A DNA stretch of 30,700 nt. It comes from a virus. Shown in pieces: positions 1 through 5,526 of the stretch; position 1 is the first letter of the stretch; the number at the start of each line of letters is the position of its first letter. The stretch is from positions 1 through 30,700 of IMG/VR virus record IMGVR_UViG_3300046000_005009; one strand, 5' to 3'. A program made the position numbers and the translations under genes. A model generated the notes under the pieces. It saw nothing but the letters and a program-made list of their open reading frames with translations, was not told the origin of the DNA and did no database searches.

Positions 1-222
1 AGATAAAATTGTCGGTGTAAATGTGCTGAATACTTCTTCGCGTGAAAGTCCTGTGTGAAGACAAATGTTGTTAAAGTCTTTGATTCTCATTCGCTCTGGG
101 TGTGCAACGTAAAGTCGTGCTGTTGGATCGCTTATGCGTAACACGTTCTTAAAGTTATTCATCGTCTTGAAGTTCATCTTGACAAGTCGTCCGAATGGCG
201 TTTTATAGATTGCTTTATTCAT
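1..222 (-). CDS. Small HTH-like protein, 3' end cut by contig edge
   Basis: This gene starts at the ATG at 222-220 and runs off the left edge. The contig ends share 126 bp, so its 3' end is found at 30554-30574. Joined across the circle it gives 79 residues ending INEEND. The start is well supported: GGAGG lies a few bases upstream, inside the last codons of the preceding gene, which it overlaps by 8 bp. The part around residues 47-67 (IKDFNNICLHTGLSREEVF) looks like a helix-turn-helix, as in small phage DNA-binding proteins, but this is inference. Its end overlaps the start of the DnaA-like gene by 17 bp, so it precedes that gene in the same leftward transcript. I do not recognise the family. 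Confidence 0.75.
   Translation of the reverse strand, partial: MNKAIYKTPFGRLVKMNFKTMNNFKNVLRISDPTARLYVAHPERMRIKDFNNICLHTGLSREEVFSTFTPTILS
4..129. repeat. Terminal direct repeat, left copy
   Basis: Bases 4-129 are identical to 30575-30700 (126 bp). The three outermost bases (AGA) differ from the matching GAT. An overlap near 127 bp is what a de Bruijn assembler with k=127 leaves on a circular contig. A real short terminal repeat is less likely because it falls inside a gene. Confidence 0.9.
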
Positions 223-532
223 CTTGACCTCCGTAAGTTTCGTTGTAGTATTGTTCTGCATTTGTAGACTCACCATATATGCTATGACCTTCAATGTAAG
301 AATCCGTAATCTGCTCCTTCTCCATTTGCTTGGCTTGTTCAAAATGTTTTTGTGAAAGAGTTCCCTTGTTATCCCAATACGCTTGTTCCAACCAGTCAAC
401 CGCAGTTTGTTTGTGTTCCATATTGTTTAAATTTAAAACTTCATTTGGTTCACTACCAAATTTAGCATTTGGATTATCGTAAATAAAATAATTGATGTGT
501 TTTTGACAGTCCGTAATGTCTCCTTGCAACAT
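215..532 (-). CDS. Small early protein with YNETYGG C-terminal tail
   Basis: A 105-residue protein, start ATG at 532 behind an A-rich leader. I do not recognise a domain. It is hydrophilic, with the region around residues 30-75 predicted helical and rich in Lys, Glu and Gln. It ends NAEQYYNETYGGQDE. This tail is shared with two other small proteins in the leftward block (28040-28291 and 28825-29055) although the rest of each protein differs. The codons for the two glycines form a GGAGG that sits just before the next start codon at 222, so the tail may be kept partly because it supplies that ribosome binding site. Role unknown; early-gene position is inferred from strand and neighbours. Confidence 0.75.
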   Translation of the reverse strand: MLQGDITDCQKHINYFIYDNPNAKFGSEPNEVLNLNNMEHKQTAVDWLEQAYWDNKGTLSQKHFEQAKQMEKEQITDSYIEGHSIYGESTNAEQYYNETYGGQDE

Positions 533-544
533 TGTTTTATTTTT

Positions 545-844
545 TTATTGTTTTGATTTTAATAGTGGTTTAATCAACTGCTCTTTCTTCTTATTTACAA
601 CGTGGTTCGTTCCGCGTAACTCTGGATTGTGTTCCTTAACTAATCGCGCAATGCGTGTGATGTTGTCAGCGCTAACATACTTTCCACTTTCGTACATCGC
701 AAAGAAATTACTTGTGATGTCTTTTCTTTCTTCGAACTGTTGTTCCCAAACTTTCACACAAAGTGCTTTGTTGTTGTTGCGGAGCGTCTTGTATTTTTTG
801 AGTAGTTTCTCAACGCGGTTTTCAAGTGATACTAATTTTTTCAT
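545..844 (-). CDS. Basic helical phage protein, unknown function
   Basis: A 99-residue, strongly basic protein starting at ATG 844 after the leader AATCAATACA. Residues 1-25 look like a coiled coil (LENRVEKLLKKYKTL). Residues about 50-80 (SADNITRIARLVKEHNPELRG) resemble a conserved stretch I recall from small Bacteroidota phage proteins of unknown role. The charge and helix content would fit nucleic-acid binding, but no named domain is visible. It lies 12 bp upstream of the YNETYGG gene and just downstream of a hairpin (872-908) that could limit read-through from the ssDNA-binding gene. Confidence 0.7.
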   Translation of the reverse strand: MKKLVSLENRVEKLLKKYKTLRNNNKALCVKVWEQQFEERKDITSNFFAMYESGKYVSADNITRIARLVKEHNPELRGTNHVVNKKKEQLIKPLLKSKQ

Positions 845-871
845 TGTATTGATTTTGATTCTTTAAGTGTC

Positions 872-908
872 ATAAAAGGGCATTATGTATGAGATAACAC
901 CCTTTTAT
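872..908 (-). terminator. Hairpin terminator or attenuator in leftward operon
   Basis: A perfect 9-bp inverted repeat (ATAAAAGGG at 872-880, CCCTTTTAT at 900-908) with a further TTAT/ATAA pairing inside the loop. Read on the minus strand, the stem ends in CCCTTTTAT, which resembles an intrinsic terminator with a short U tract. It lies between the stop of the ssDNA-binding gene (923) and the start of the next leftward gene (844), so it could end or attenuate that transcript. The arms are nearly symmetric, so it would also fold on a plus-strand transcript. Confidence 0.6.
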
Positions 909-922
909 AACATCTTATTAAT

Positions 923-1711
923 TTAGAATGGAAGGTCGTCTTCGTTTTCAGTTGGCTTAACTAAACCGCTTTGTTCCAACATTGCCTTCGCTTTGTTCAT
1001 TTGGTCAGCTGCACGATCTAAACGTTTGCTAAATTCAGCAGACGAACTCACTTTGTTTTGAAGCCACTCTGGTAGCATCTTAAAACGCAAGTCGAAGTCT
1101 TCGCTGTCGTAGTCCAATAAGAACGCTGCGTTAACTTGTGGTGGGCAAGTCATTCCTTTTGCAAGTGGTGATGCTCCCTTCAAGTCTGCATAAGTACGTC
1201 CTGTGTTCGCTGTGCGGTGCATTACGCTCACCATTGCTTCTTTGCCTAACAAAGTACCGATGTCAAATTTAGATGCTTCAGAATCGCTCATTGCCTTTCC
1301 TAACCAAGATTGAACGAAGGCGCGTAAGCCACTCTTTTCGTGCATAGACAATGTGAAGTCACGACCGATTGAGAATGGTTGTTCACCTTTGCCGAAGTCA
1401 GCAGTTTCGAGAGGTAGTTCGAATACCAGACGAACCTTGTTCACTAACTTTTCTTCGCCTTGATAGGTGTCGACGATTGTGCCGATGTGAATGATTTGGT
1501 AGCAACGTGCTACGTGTGTACCTGCAGGGACTGTATGTCCTCCGCTTCCGTTGTTTGTTTGTTGTGCAATGATGCTCATGTTGTTGTTATTTATTTGTTG
1601 TTGATTTATATAAGATTCAAATTTGTTTGCGAGTTTCGCTTCTTCGTTCTGCCAGAACCATTCGTTCTGCGACATTTGTTCTTCCTCGCTCATTCTTTTA
1701 TGATAACCCAT
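923..1711 (-). CDS. Probable ssDNA-binding-like replication protein
   Basis: A 262-residue ORF. From residue 45 (MSIIAQQTNNGSGG) onward it matches, from memory, a family of about 220 residues common in Bacteroidota phages: HVARCYQIIHIGTI, LVNKVRLVFELP, DFTLSMHEKSGLRAFVQSWLGKA and a Pro-Ala-Gly entry strand. The C-terminus is ENEDDLPF, very like the acidic tip of bacterial SSB proteins (DDDIPF) that recruits replication enzymes. An ssDNA-binding role is therefore likely but inferred. Two starts compete. ATG 1711 overlaps the upstream stop as TAATG and adds 44 Glu/Gln/Asn-rich residues. ATG 1579 has the typical AAATAAATAACAACAAC leader and gives 218 residues, closer to the family length. The extra 44 residues could be a short separate gene whose stop was lost. 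Confidence 0.75.
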   Translation of the reverse strand: MGYHKRMSEEEQMSQNEWFWQNEEAKLANKFESYINQQQINNNNMSIIAQQTNNGSGGHTVPAGTHVARCYQIIHIGTIVDTYQGEEKLVNKVRLVFELPLETADFGKGEQPFSIGRDFTLSMHEKSGLRAFVQSWLGKAMSDSEASKFDIGTLLGKEAMVSVMHRTANTGRTYADLKGASPLAKGMTCPPQVNAAFLLDYDSEDFDLRFKMLPEWLQNKVSSSAEFSKRLDRAADQMNKAKAMLEQSGLVKPTENEDDLPF

Positions 1712-2001
1712 TACAAGTGGTCGTCAAATATATCAAGGTCGAAGCTAAAAGAAACACCGTCCTTTTCTAACGTAACATAGTCCAAGTCAAAGTCAGGATC
1801 GTCGTTCTTCCAGAAGCGACCTCGCAAGTTAATTGTGTACATATTGTCTTGTTCGTCAATGAAGACAAGATGTTGTGTTTCGTCTACTTCAAACCAACCT
1901 GTTTGGTCGTCGTTGTAATTGTTTGCAATGGCTTTGATTCTTTCATTCAGCGCAGAGATATCTTCGTCGCTGAAGCAGTAAGTGATTTTAGGACAGTACA
2001 T
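1711..2001 (-). CDS. Small acidic protein, unknown
   Basis: A 96-residue, very acidic protein starting at ATG 2001. No known domain is recognised. It alternates predicted strands (QHLVFIDEQDNMYTINL, VSFSFDL) and ends FDDHL. The acidic charge raises the possibility of a DNA-mimic or host-inhibitor role, but nothing in the sequence shows this. Its stop shares one base with the next start (TAATG at 1713-1709), so translation is probably coupled to the ssDNA-binding gene. A candidate promoter (2023-2052) lies just upstream. Confidence 0.7.
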   Translation of the reverse strand: MYCPKITYCFSDEDISALNERIKAIANNYNDDQTGWFEVDETQHLVFIDEQDNMYTINLRGRFWKNDDPDFDLDYVTLEKDGVSFSFDLDIFDDHL

Positions 2002-2012
2002 ATTATTTGATT

Positions 2013-2148
2013 TTAGTGGTTACAAATGTATTCAATTAATTGGTCGTTCCAACGCGCTTCTGAAAGTTTTTGATGTTTCTCTATGTTCGCGCTTATCTCG
2101 TTGTGAGTTAGGTTGTAAGCGTTAGCCGACGAGTAAACGCAAATAAAG
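2013..2148 (-). other. Coding-like stretch without an ATG start
   Basis: An open frame downstream of the 2149-2376 gene whose translation looks protein-like (from NAYNLTHNEISANIEKHQ to WNDQLIEYICNH) but has no ATG, GTG or TTG of its own. It is in the +1 frame relative to the upstream gene. The upstream stop lies in an A-rich run (AAAAGAAAAG). It may be the tail of a frameshifted longer gene, a gene using an ATT start near 2144, or a decaying remnant. The overlapping longer frame upstream is just the shadow of the 75-residue gene. Confidence 0.35.
2023..2052 (-). promoter_or_regulatory. Candidate Bacteroidota promoter, leftward
   Basis: On the minus strand, TTG (complement of CAA at 2050-2052), then 19 bases, then TACATTTG (complement of 2023-2030). 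This fits the Bacteroidota pattern TTG-N17-23-TAnnTTTG. Transcription would start near 2017, about 16 bases before the ATG at 2001, and serve the acidic and ssDNA-binding genes. Confidence 0.45.
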
Positions 2149-2376
2149 TTACTTTTCTTTTGGTGGCTCTGGTAGTTCTTTGTAATGTGTTGAATGAATC
2201 TTGTGGAGTACTCGTTCAAGTTCGTCAACTCTCTTTTGACAAGAGGCATCCCAATCCAATGCTCCATTTCTCTTATCACCATAATAATTTTGGGCGACGA
2301 TAATAGCTTCGGTAAGTAGAACGACATCTTCGAAAAAAAAGAAAGGTGTTTTGTAATAGTGTTTTTCATTGTTCAT
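2149..2376 (-). CDS. Small early protein, unknown
   Basis: A 75-residue protein starting at ATG 2376. No known domain. The N-terminal half is hydrophobic (FFFFEDVVLLTEAIIVAQ, about residues 12-29), with charged flanks; it is more likely a buried helix than a membrane segment. The C-terminal half is helical and charged and ends LPEPPKEK. It is the third gene behind the leftward promoter at 2713-2742. The stop is followed at once by an open frame without a start (2013-2148), so the gene may be longer in relatives. Confidence 0.6.
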   Translation of the reverse strand: MNNEKHYYKTPFFFFEDVVLLTEAIIVAQNYYGDKRNGALDWDASCQKRVDELERVLHKIHSTHYKELPEPPKEK

Positions 2377-2390
2377 GTTGTTTGTTGGTT

Positions 2391-2561
2391 TTAGATTTCT
2401 TTTGATAAAATAACTTCTTCGCGTGGTGTCGCTGACTTAATTTTGTCGTAAGCGCGCACCGCTTCGTCGTAGTCGTTGTAGCTCATGTGAAACTCTCCGT
2501 TGACTACAATCTTATAGTACATATCGGTCAGCGTTGTTTTTTGGATTAGTTCTACTTTCAT
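2391..2561 (-). CDS. Short 56-residue early protein
   Basis: A short gene (56 codons) from ATG 2561 to TAA 2391. Its product begins MKVELIQKTTLTDMYYKIVV and ends ILSKEI. It looks like a small alpha/beta fold: two strands (residues 1-8 and 15-26, the second KIVVNGEFHMSY) and a helix (DEAVRAYDKIKS). Proteins of this size and pattern are common in Bacteroidota phages, but I know no function. The start overlaps the upstream stop by 4 bp (ATGA), so it is translationally coupled to the membrane peptide gene before it. Confidence 0.65.
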   Translation of the reverse strand: MKVELIQKTTLTDMYYKIVVNGEFHMSYNDYDEAVRAYDKIKSATPREEVILSKEI

Positions 2562-2671
2562 TTGTTTGTTGTGTTTGGTTGTTGTTCTAAGATTCTTGTT
2601 TGTTCGTCAATCGTTCCTGCGATTAACATTGCTCCAAAAAGAAGCGCGATGTAGAGTAGTGTTTTTTTCAT
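2558..2671 (-). CDS. Short membrane peptide, first leftward gene
   Basis: A 37-residue gene from ATG 2671 to TGA 2558. The N-terminus MKKTLLYIALLFGAMLIAGT is a signal-anchor or single membrane helix; the short tail is polar (ending QQPNTTNK). The leader AAACAAAAACAAC before the ATG is typical of this phage. It is the first gene after the leftward promoter near 2713-2742, so it is probably made very early. It could be an inner-membrane peptide that changes the host surface or excludes other phages, but that is a guess from position and topology. Confidence 0.6.
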   Translation of the reverse strand: MKKTLLYIALLFGAMLIAGTIDEQTRILEQQPNTTNK

Positions 2672-2712
2672 GTTGTTTTTGTTTATCTTTGTTTGTGTTG
2701 TTAATTGTTTGA

Positions 2713-2742
2713 CAAATATATGCTAAACTTTTGAATACACAA
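2713..2742 (-). promoter_or_regulatory. Candidate leftward early promoter
   Basis: On the minus strand: TTG (complement of 2740-2742), 19 bases, then TATATTTG (complement of 2713-2720). This is a close match to the Bacteroidota consensus. Transcription would start near 2707, about 36 bases before the first leftward ATG (2671). It sits in the only divergent gap of the genome. Confidence 0.6.
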
Positions 2743-2750
2743 TAAAAAAA

Positions 2751-2790
2751 TGAAAATAAATTGAAAATAATTTCTAACTGATTGAAAATG
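2751..2790 (+). repeat. Phased TGAAAAT repeats in divergent control region
   Basis: TGAAAATA at 2751-2758 and 2762-2769, and TGAAAATG at 2783-2790, spaced 11 and 21 bases (about one and two helical turns). The last copy includes the ATG of the VRR-NUC gene. The tract is very A/T-rich and lies between the two divergent transcription blocks. It may be an operator or iteron array, but A/T-rich leaders can produce such repeats by chance. Confidence 0.35.
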
Positions 2791-3192
2791 AACGTAAAAA
2801 CTTTTAAGAAAACTTATAAAAAAAGTGTTGTAAAGCGTAAAGCAACACCCGAATCTGAATCTAATCAGCAAGAAATTGTAATAAAATACCTTCGTTTAGC
2901 ATATCCCGACGCGTTGTATTGCGCTTCAGCAGGTGGAATGAGAACAAGTTACTTGCAAGCGATTAAGATGAAGCGTACCGGTTACGTTAAAGGCTTTCCC
3001 GACCTATTTATATACGAACCACGCGGTGCGTTCTATGGTCTTGCTATTGAAATGAAGAAAGAAAAGGGGGGTGTCGCGTCGCCAGAACAAAAGCGTTGGC
3101 AGGAGCAATTGAGAAACAGGGGGTATTGTTCTTATATTTGTAAGGGAAACGAGGAAGCAATCAAAGTAATAGACGAATACTTTCAAAGTTGA
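2788..3192 (+). CDS. VRR-NUC domain nuclease
   Basis: A 134-residue protein. The ATG at 2788 is preferred over the in-frame TTG at 2782. It shows the VRR-NUC fold of the PD-(D/E)XK nuclease superfamily: a helix with QQE (E29), GFPDLF (P71-D72), the core IEMK (E88, K90) and a following helix with Q101. Stand-alone VRR-NUC proteins are common in phages and are thought to cut branched or flapped DNA. Here it leads the rightward block next to a sigma-like gene and not far from the small terminase, so a role in resolving replication intermediates before packaging is plausible. The first 20 residues are very basic. Its stop overlaps the next start (TTGA). Confidence 0.85.
   Translation: MNVKTFKKTYKKSVVKRKATPESESNQQEIVIKYLRLAYPDALYCASAGGMRTSYLQAIKMKRTGYVKGFPDLFIYEPRGAFYGLAIEMKKEKGGVASPEQKRWQEQLRNRGYCSYICKGNEEAIKVIDEYFQS
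3109..3140 (+). promoter_or_regulatory. Candidate internal promoter before sigma-like gene
   Basis: TTG (3109-3111), 21 bases, then TATATTTG (3133-3140), inside the end of the VRR-NUC gene. Transcription would start near 3146, about 43 bases before the sigma-like gene. The match to the Bacteroidota consensus is good, but it lies in coding sequence and may be chance. Confidence 0.35.
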
Positions 3193-3689
3193 CACTTGAC
3201 CAATACATAGAAGGACACTACAAAAAGTTCAAAGAACTTGCGAAGAACATTTCGCGAGGCGAAGATTACTATGAAGATTTGCTTCACGATTCTTTGCTCT
3301 CTATGTTTGGTTCGAAACACATTGAGAATCTAATTGACACAGGCGACTTTGAGTTCTATCTTATTCGTGTAATGTATCTGGCGGTTAACTCACCTACCTC
3401 TCCATTTTACAAACAAACGATTGCTTGGAATCGCAACCGCAGAGACTTCAAAGAATATGCGCACGAAGTCGACAAGACTTGGTTAGGCGCACGAATGACA
3501 AACGAACAACTGGATATCCTTATAAGTCGTTTGAGCGAATTTGAAAGGCTTATATTTCAAGAATATATCTTCGAAGGCTTCACCTATAGAGAGCTGTCAA
3601 AACAGACTGGTATTCCAATGCCTTTCTTATATCGAACAATAGACAATATCAAACAAAAAATAAGAGCCAATGTTATTCGCAAAAAGTAA
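3189..3689 (+). CDS. Sigma-70-like (ECF-type) transcription factor
   Basis: A 166-residue protein with a TTG start overlapping the previous stop; no usable ATG lies near the N-terminus. Residues about 10-60 resemble sigma region 2 (HYKKFKELAKNI, YYEDLLHDSLLSMF, then FYLIRVMYLAV). Residues about 113-162 resemble region 4 with a helix-turn-helix (LSEFERLIFQEYIFEGFTYRELSKQTGI then MPFLYRTIDNIKQKI, read in two parts). Size and layout fit ECF-type sigma factors. It probably directs host RNA polymerase to late promoters. It is placed before the structural genes and 450 bp before a promoter-like site at 4141. The region 2 match is weaker than region 4. Confidence 0.75.
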   Translation: MTLDQYIEGHYKKFKELAKNISRGEDYYEDLLHDSLLSMFGSKHIENLIDTGDFEFYLIRVMYLAVNSPTSPFYKQTIAWNRNRRDFKEYAHEVDKTWLGARMTNEQLDILISRLSEFERLIFQEYIFEGFTYRELSKQTGIPMPFLYRTIDNIKQKIRANVIRKK

Positions 3690-4110
3690 TGAGTACAAGC
3701 GCAGGTTAGAAATATGTCGCAGTTGTAAATTCTTCGAAGCATCAACTCAAAGCTGCGGTCCATTGATCGTGGGCGACGAAGTAGAAACCGAAGTCCTATT
3801 CCGAAAGAAGTCAATCAAACTTTGTGGGTGTGTCATGCCTATCAAAGCAAAACTCGCCTTCGCATCTTGCCCAGCGTCAAAGTGGGACGGTGTTCTTTCA
3901 ATGGAAGAACAAATAGAGTTCAAGCGTTTCTTGCTCGATATGAAAGCTCAAGGACGTTTAGAGGATAAAGACTTGATGAAGTTCTATTCGTTTAAGGATA
4001 AAGCTACAGGAGCGTTCAATGAGCGTTCAACGTGCAGTCCTTGTGTTAAGAAAGACATAAATATGTTTTTGGAGTCGATGAAGGACGTAATTGTTGAAAT
4101 AGGTGAATAA
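3670..4110 (+). CDS. Cys-rich, probably zinc-binding phage protein
   Basis: A 146-residue protein starting at ATG 3670, overlapping the sigma-like gene by 20 bp. It has several cysteine pairs: ICRSC (C16, C19), a Cys near 29, LCGC, a single Cys in FASCPASKW, and CSPC near the C-terminus. This suggests one or two bound zinc ions. I recall similar proteins upstream of terminase genes in Bacteroidota phages, without known function. Tight linkage with the sigma-like gene suggests a transcription or DNA-binding role, which is inference. A gap of about 440 bp without a convincing gene follows. Confidence 0.7.
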   Translation: MLFAKSNEYKRRLEICRSCKFFEASTQSCGPLIVGDEVETEVLFRKKSIKLCGCVMPIKAKLAFASCPASKWDGVLSMEEQIEFKRFLLDMKAQGRLEDKDLMKFYSFKDKATGAFNERSTCSPCVKKDINMFLESMKDVIVEIGE

Positions 4111-4140
4111 CTTATAAGGCAACTTTTGGAAATACAAACG

Positions 4141-4148
4141 TATATTTG
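4141..4148 (+). promoter_or_regulatory. Promoter-like -7 element before structured leader
   Basis: TATATTTG is a perfect -7 element. A TTTTGG lies upstream at 4124-4129, but only 12 bases away, shorter than the usual 17-23, so a host-type -33 box is not convincing. A phage sigma factor may use a different upstream element. Transcription would start near 4152, at the base of the pseudoknot-capable hairpin, and could drive the late operon. Confidence 0.45.
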
Positions 4149-4152
4149 TAGA

Positions 4153-4224
4153 GCCAAGTAATAACTTATTACCCCCTTTTGTTTTTGCTTGGCGGCTAGA
4201 AACAATTGGGGGTATATTTTTTAT
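4153..4224 (+). terminator. Pseudoknot-capable terminator/attenuator hairpin
   Basis: A long hairpin pairs TACCCCC (4170-4176) with GGGGGTA (4208-4214) and TTGTTT (4179-4184) with AAACAA (4200-4205), with a 2x2 internal loop. It is followed by TATTTTTTAT, as in an intrinsic terminator. The hairpin loop holds CTTGGC (4188-4193), which is exactly complementary to GCCAAG (4153-4158) near the predicted transcription start. The two pairings together form a pseudoknot. It could end the upstream operon, release a short RNA of about 70 nt, or act as an attenuator of the late operon. Confidence 0.6.
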
Positions 4225-4552
4225 CGTCGGGAGTATTGAACGGCAGGATAAAAGACGAACAAGGGCAACTGTGGGATTGTGTTAAAGCCCAATGGTATGA
4301 CAAAGGAATAAGCCATACGACACACGGAGAGGCAATTCTTCGAAAGATAGATTCCAGACTAACGGACATTGCTGTTCACGTTAGGACACGACAGCGAGAG
4401 ACTCATTCGACAGAGTGATTAAATCGCAAAAGTGAGCGTCCAACACATTAAGAAATTAGTGTGCTTGGATATTTCTATCTCTCACTTTAGCTCAAGATCT
4501 ATTCTCTAGAGTAATTAGTATAGTGAGTGTTTTAAGAATTTAAGAAGTAACA
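4225..4552 (+). ncRNA. Candidate structured leader RNA, no convincing gene
   Basis: A 328-bp stretch between the attenuator hairpin and the next gene. The only long frame (4206-4418) needs a TTG start with no leader and resembles no protein I know. Instead there are several local helices: GGGC/GCCC with AAC/GTT (4263-4290); GTATG/CATAC (4295-4318); CTAACG/CGTTAG with an inner ACA-TTGC-TGT (4359-4384); and a long one pairing GC-A-AAAGTGAG (4426-4436) with CTCACTTT-A-GC (4481-4491), enclosing CCAACACA/TGTG-C-TTGG. A palindrome CTCTAGAG lies at 4504-4511. This could be a long structured 5' leader, a stable phage RNA, or the packaging site next to the small terminase. A short unrecognised protein is not excluded. 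Confidence 0.45.
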
Positions 4553-4906
4553 ATGATAATTATAGCAGCACAACTTGAAAGCGTAGGTACGCGAAAGGAC
4601 AAGACGCTCAAACTAACCTTTGGAACAAATGAGTTAAGTCCTTCACAAGCGTCAGAACTATTTACAATAGCTAATCAGTTTGGTTATCTTGCCTTCAAAG
4701 ATGAAGACTTCAAACGCGAAGAACTGGACGCAGTAGAATCATTAAAGTCTGAACTTGAAGATACGTTAAAGAAGCCTTCACAACGTTTGCGTGGTGTTCT
4801 ATTCAGACTGTTCGAACAAGACAACGACGGGTTCAAGACGTTCTCGAAATACTACGATTCGAAAATGGAACAACTTATTAACCACTACAAAGGAAAATTA
4901 GGGTAG
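4553..4906 (+). CDS. Conserved Bacteroidota phage protein near terminase
   Basis: A 117-residue protein starting at ATG 4553 (leader AAGAAGTAACA). Residues 20-50 form a strand-helix-strand pattern (LKLTFGTNELSPSQASELF, FGYLAFKDEDF). The C-terminal half (PSQRLRGVLFRLFEQ, SKMEQLINHYKGKL) closely follows a family I recall beside terminase and replication genes in many Bacteroidota phages. Function unknown; no catalytic motif is visible. It lies 18 bp before the small terminase gene and is probably cotranscribed with it. Confidence 0.7.
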   Translation: MIIIAAQLESVGTRKDKTLKLTFGTNELSPSQASELFTIANQFGYLAFKDEDFKREELDAVESLKSELEDTLKKPSQRLRGVLFRLFEQDNDGFKTFSKYYDSKMEQLINHYKGKLG

Positions 4907-4924
4907 TTCTTATATTTATAAATT

Positions 4925-5344
4925 ATGAGCAAGGAAGAAAGCAAAGTAAAGTCGCAAAGTGCTACACTAAAAAAGAACGCTATGCTAAAAGCATTGGAAA
5001 GCACTTTGGGTGTAGTAACGTCAGCGTGTGAAGTTGTTGGAATAGATAGACGCACACACTACCGTTGGATGAATGAGGACGAAGCGTATCGTGTGCAGGT
5101 TGAATCGTTGACCGACCTTGCTGTTGACTTCGCAGAAAGTCAGTTGTTCGAATTGATTAAGGGAGCGCACCGCGAGGTGTCAACACCAGACGGTGAAGTA
5201 ATCCGTATTCAAGACGCACCCAACACAAGTGCAACAATTTTCTATTTGAAGACACGCGGAAAGAAACGAGGGTATGTTGAGCGAAGTGAAATTGCAGGTG
5301 TGAACGACGCTCCAATTCAAATAATAATAAACGATAAACTATGA
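4925..5344 (+). CDS. terS: Terminase small subunit
   Basis: A 139-residue protein starting at ATG 4925. Residues about 18-58 form a DNA-binding helix-turn-helix (LGVVTSACEVVGIDRRTHYRWM). A helical oligomerisation region follows (VDFAESQLFELIKGA), then a typical small-terminase C-terminal part (ATIFYLKTRGKKRGY). This is the DNA-recognition subunit that marks the phage genome for packaging. The large subunit is not next to it but on the opposite strand about 20 kb away. Its recognition site may lie nearby, perhaps in the structured gap at 4111-4552. It ends ATGA, coupled to a 51-residue gene. Confidence 0.85.
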   Translation: MSKEESKVKSQSATLKKNAMLKALESTLGVVTSACEVVGIDRRTHYRWMNEDEAYRVQVESLTDLAVDFAESQLFELIKGAHREVSTPDGEVIRIQDAPNTSATIFYLKTRGKKRGYVERSEIAGVNDAPIQIIINDKL

Positions 5345-5496
5345 GCGAAAACAAACTTAACTTTTTGAAGTCGCAAATTAGCGTGTTCAATCCAGAGTGG
5401 ACGAAAGAACAGGTTGAGATGGAAGCAATCAGAATATACAACGAAGCAAACACTATCGACGACGACGACGAAGGGTGTTTGTATTGCGGATCTTAA
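5341..5496 (+). CDS. Short acidic protein ending in CxxC
   Basis: A 51-residue gene from ATG 5341 to TAA 5496, overlapping the small-terminase stop by 4 bp (ATGA). The product begins MSENKLNFLKSQISV. It has a central amphipathic helix (TKEQVEMEAIRIYNEA), a run of acidic residues (DDDDE) and the ending GCLYCGS. The Cys-x-x-Cys could bind metal as a dimer. I recall similar short proteins beside phage terminases, with no assigned role. Tight coupling to the small terminase suggests a packaging or head role, which is inference. Confidence 0.65.
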   Translation: MSENKLNFLKSQISVFNPEWTKEQVEMEAIRIYNEANTIDDDDEGCLYCGS

Positions 5497-5526
5497 ACGA
5501 ATAAATACGAATAAATACGAATAAAT
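5497..5526 (+). repeat. Three tandem 10-bp repeats before tail chaperone
   Basis: Three exact tandem copies of ACGAATAAAT. The last A and T belong to the ATG start at 5525. The unit resembles the A-rich leader of a Bacteroidota start site, so the array probably arose by slippage. It may tune translation of the tail chaperone. Confidence 0.75.

Noticed and set aside
4206-4418. 70-codon open frame with TTG start inside the structured gap
   Set aside because: It has no leader or ATG, no family resemblance, and its sequence is mostly taken up by inverted repeats; kept only as part of the candidate RNA region.
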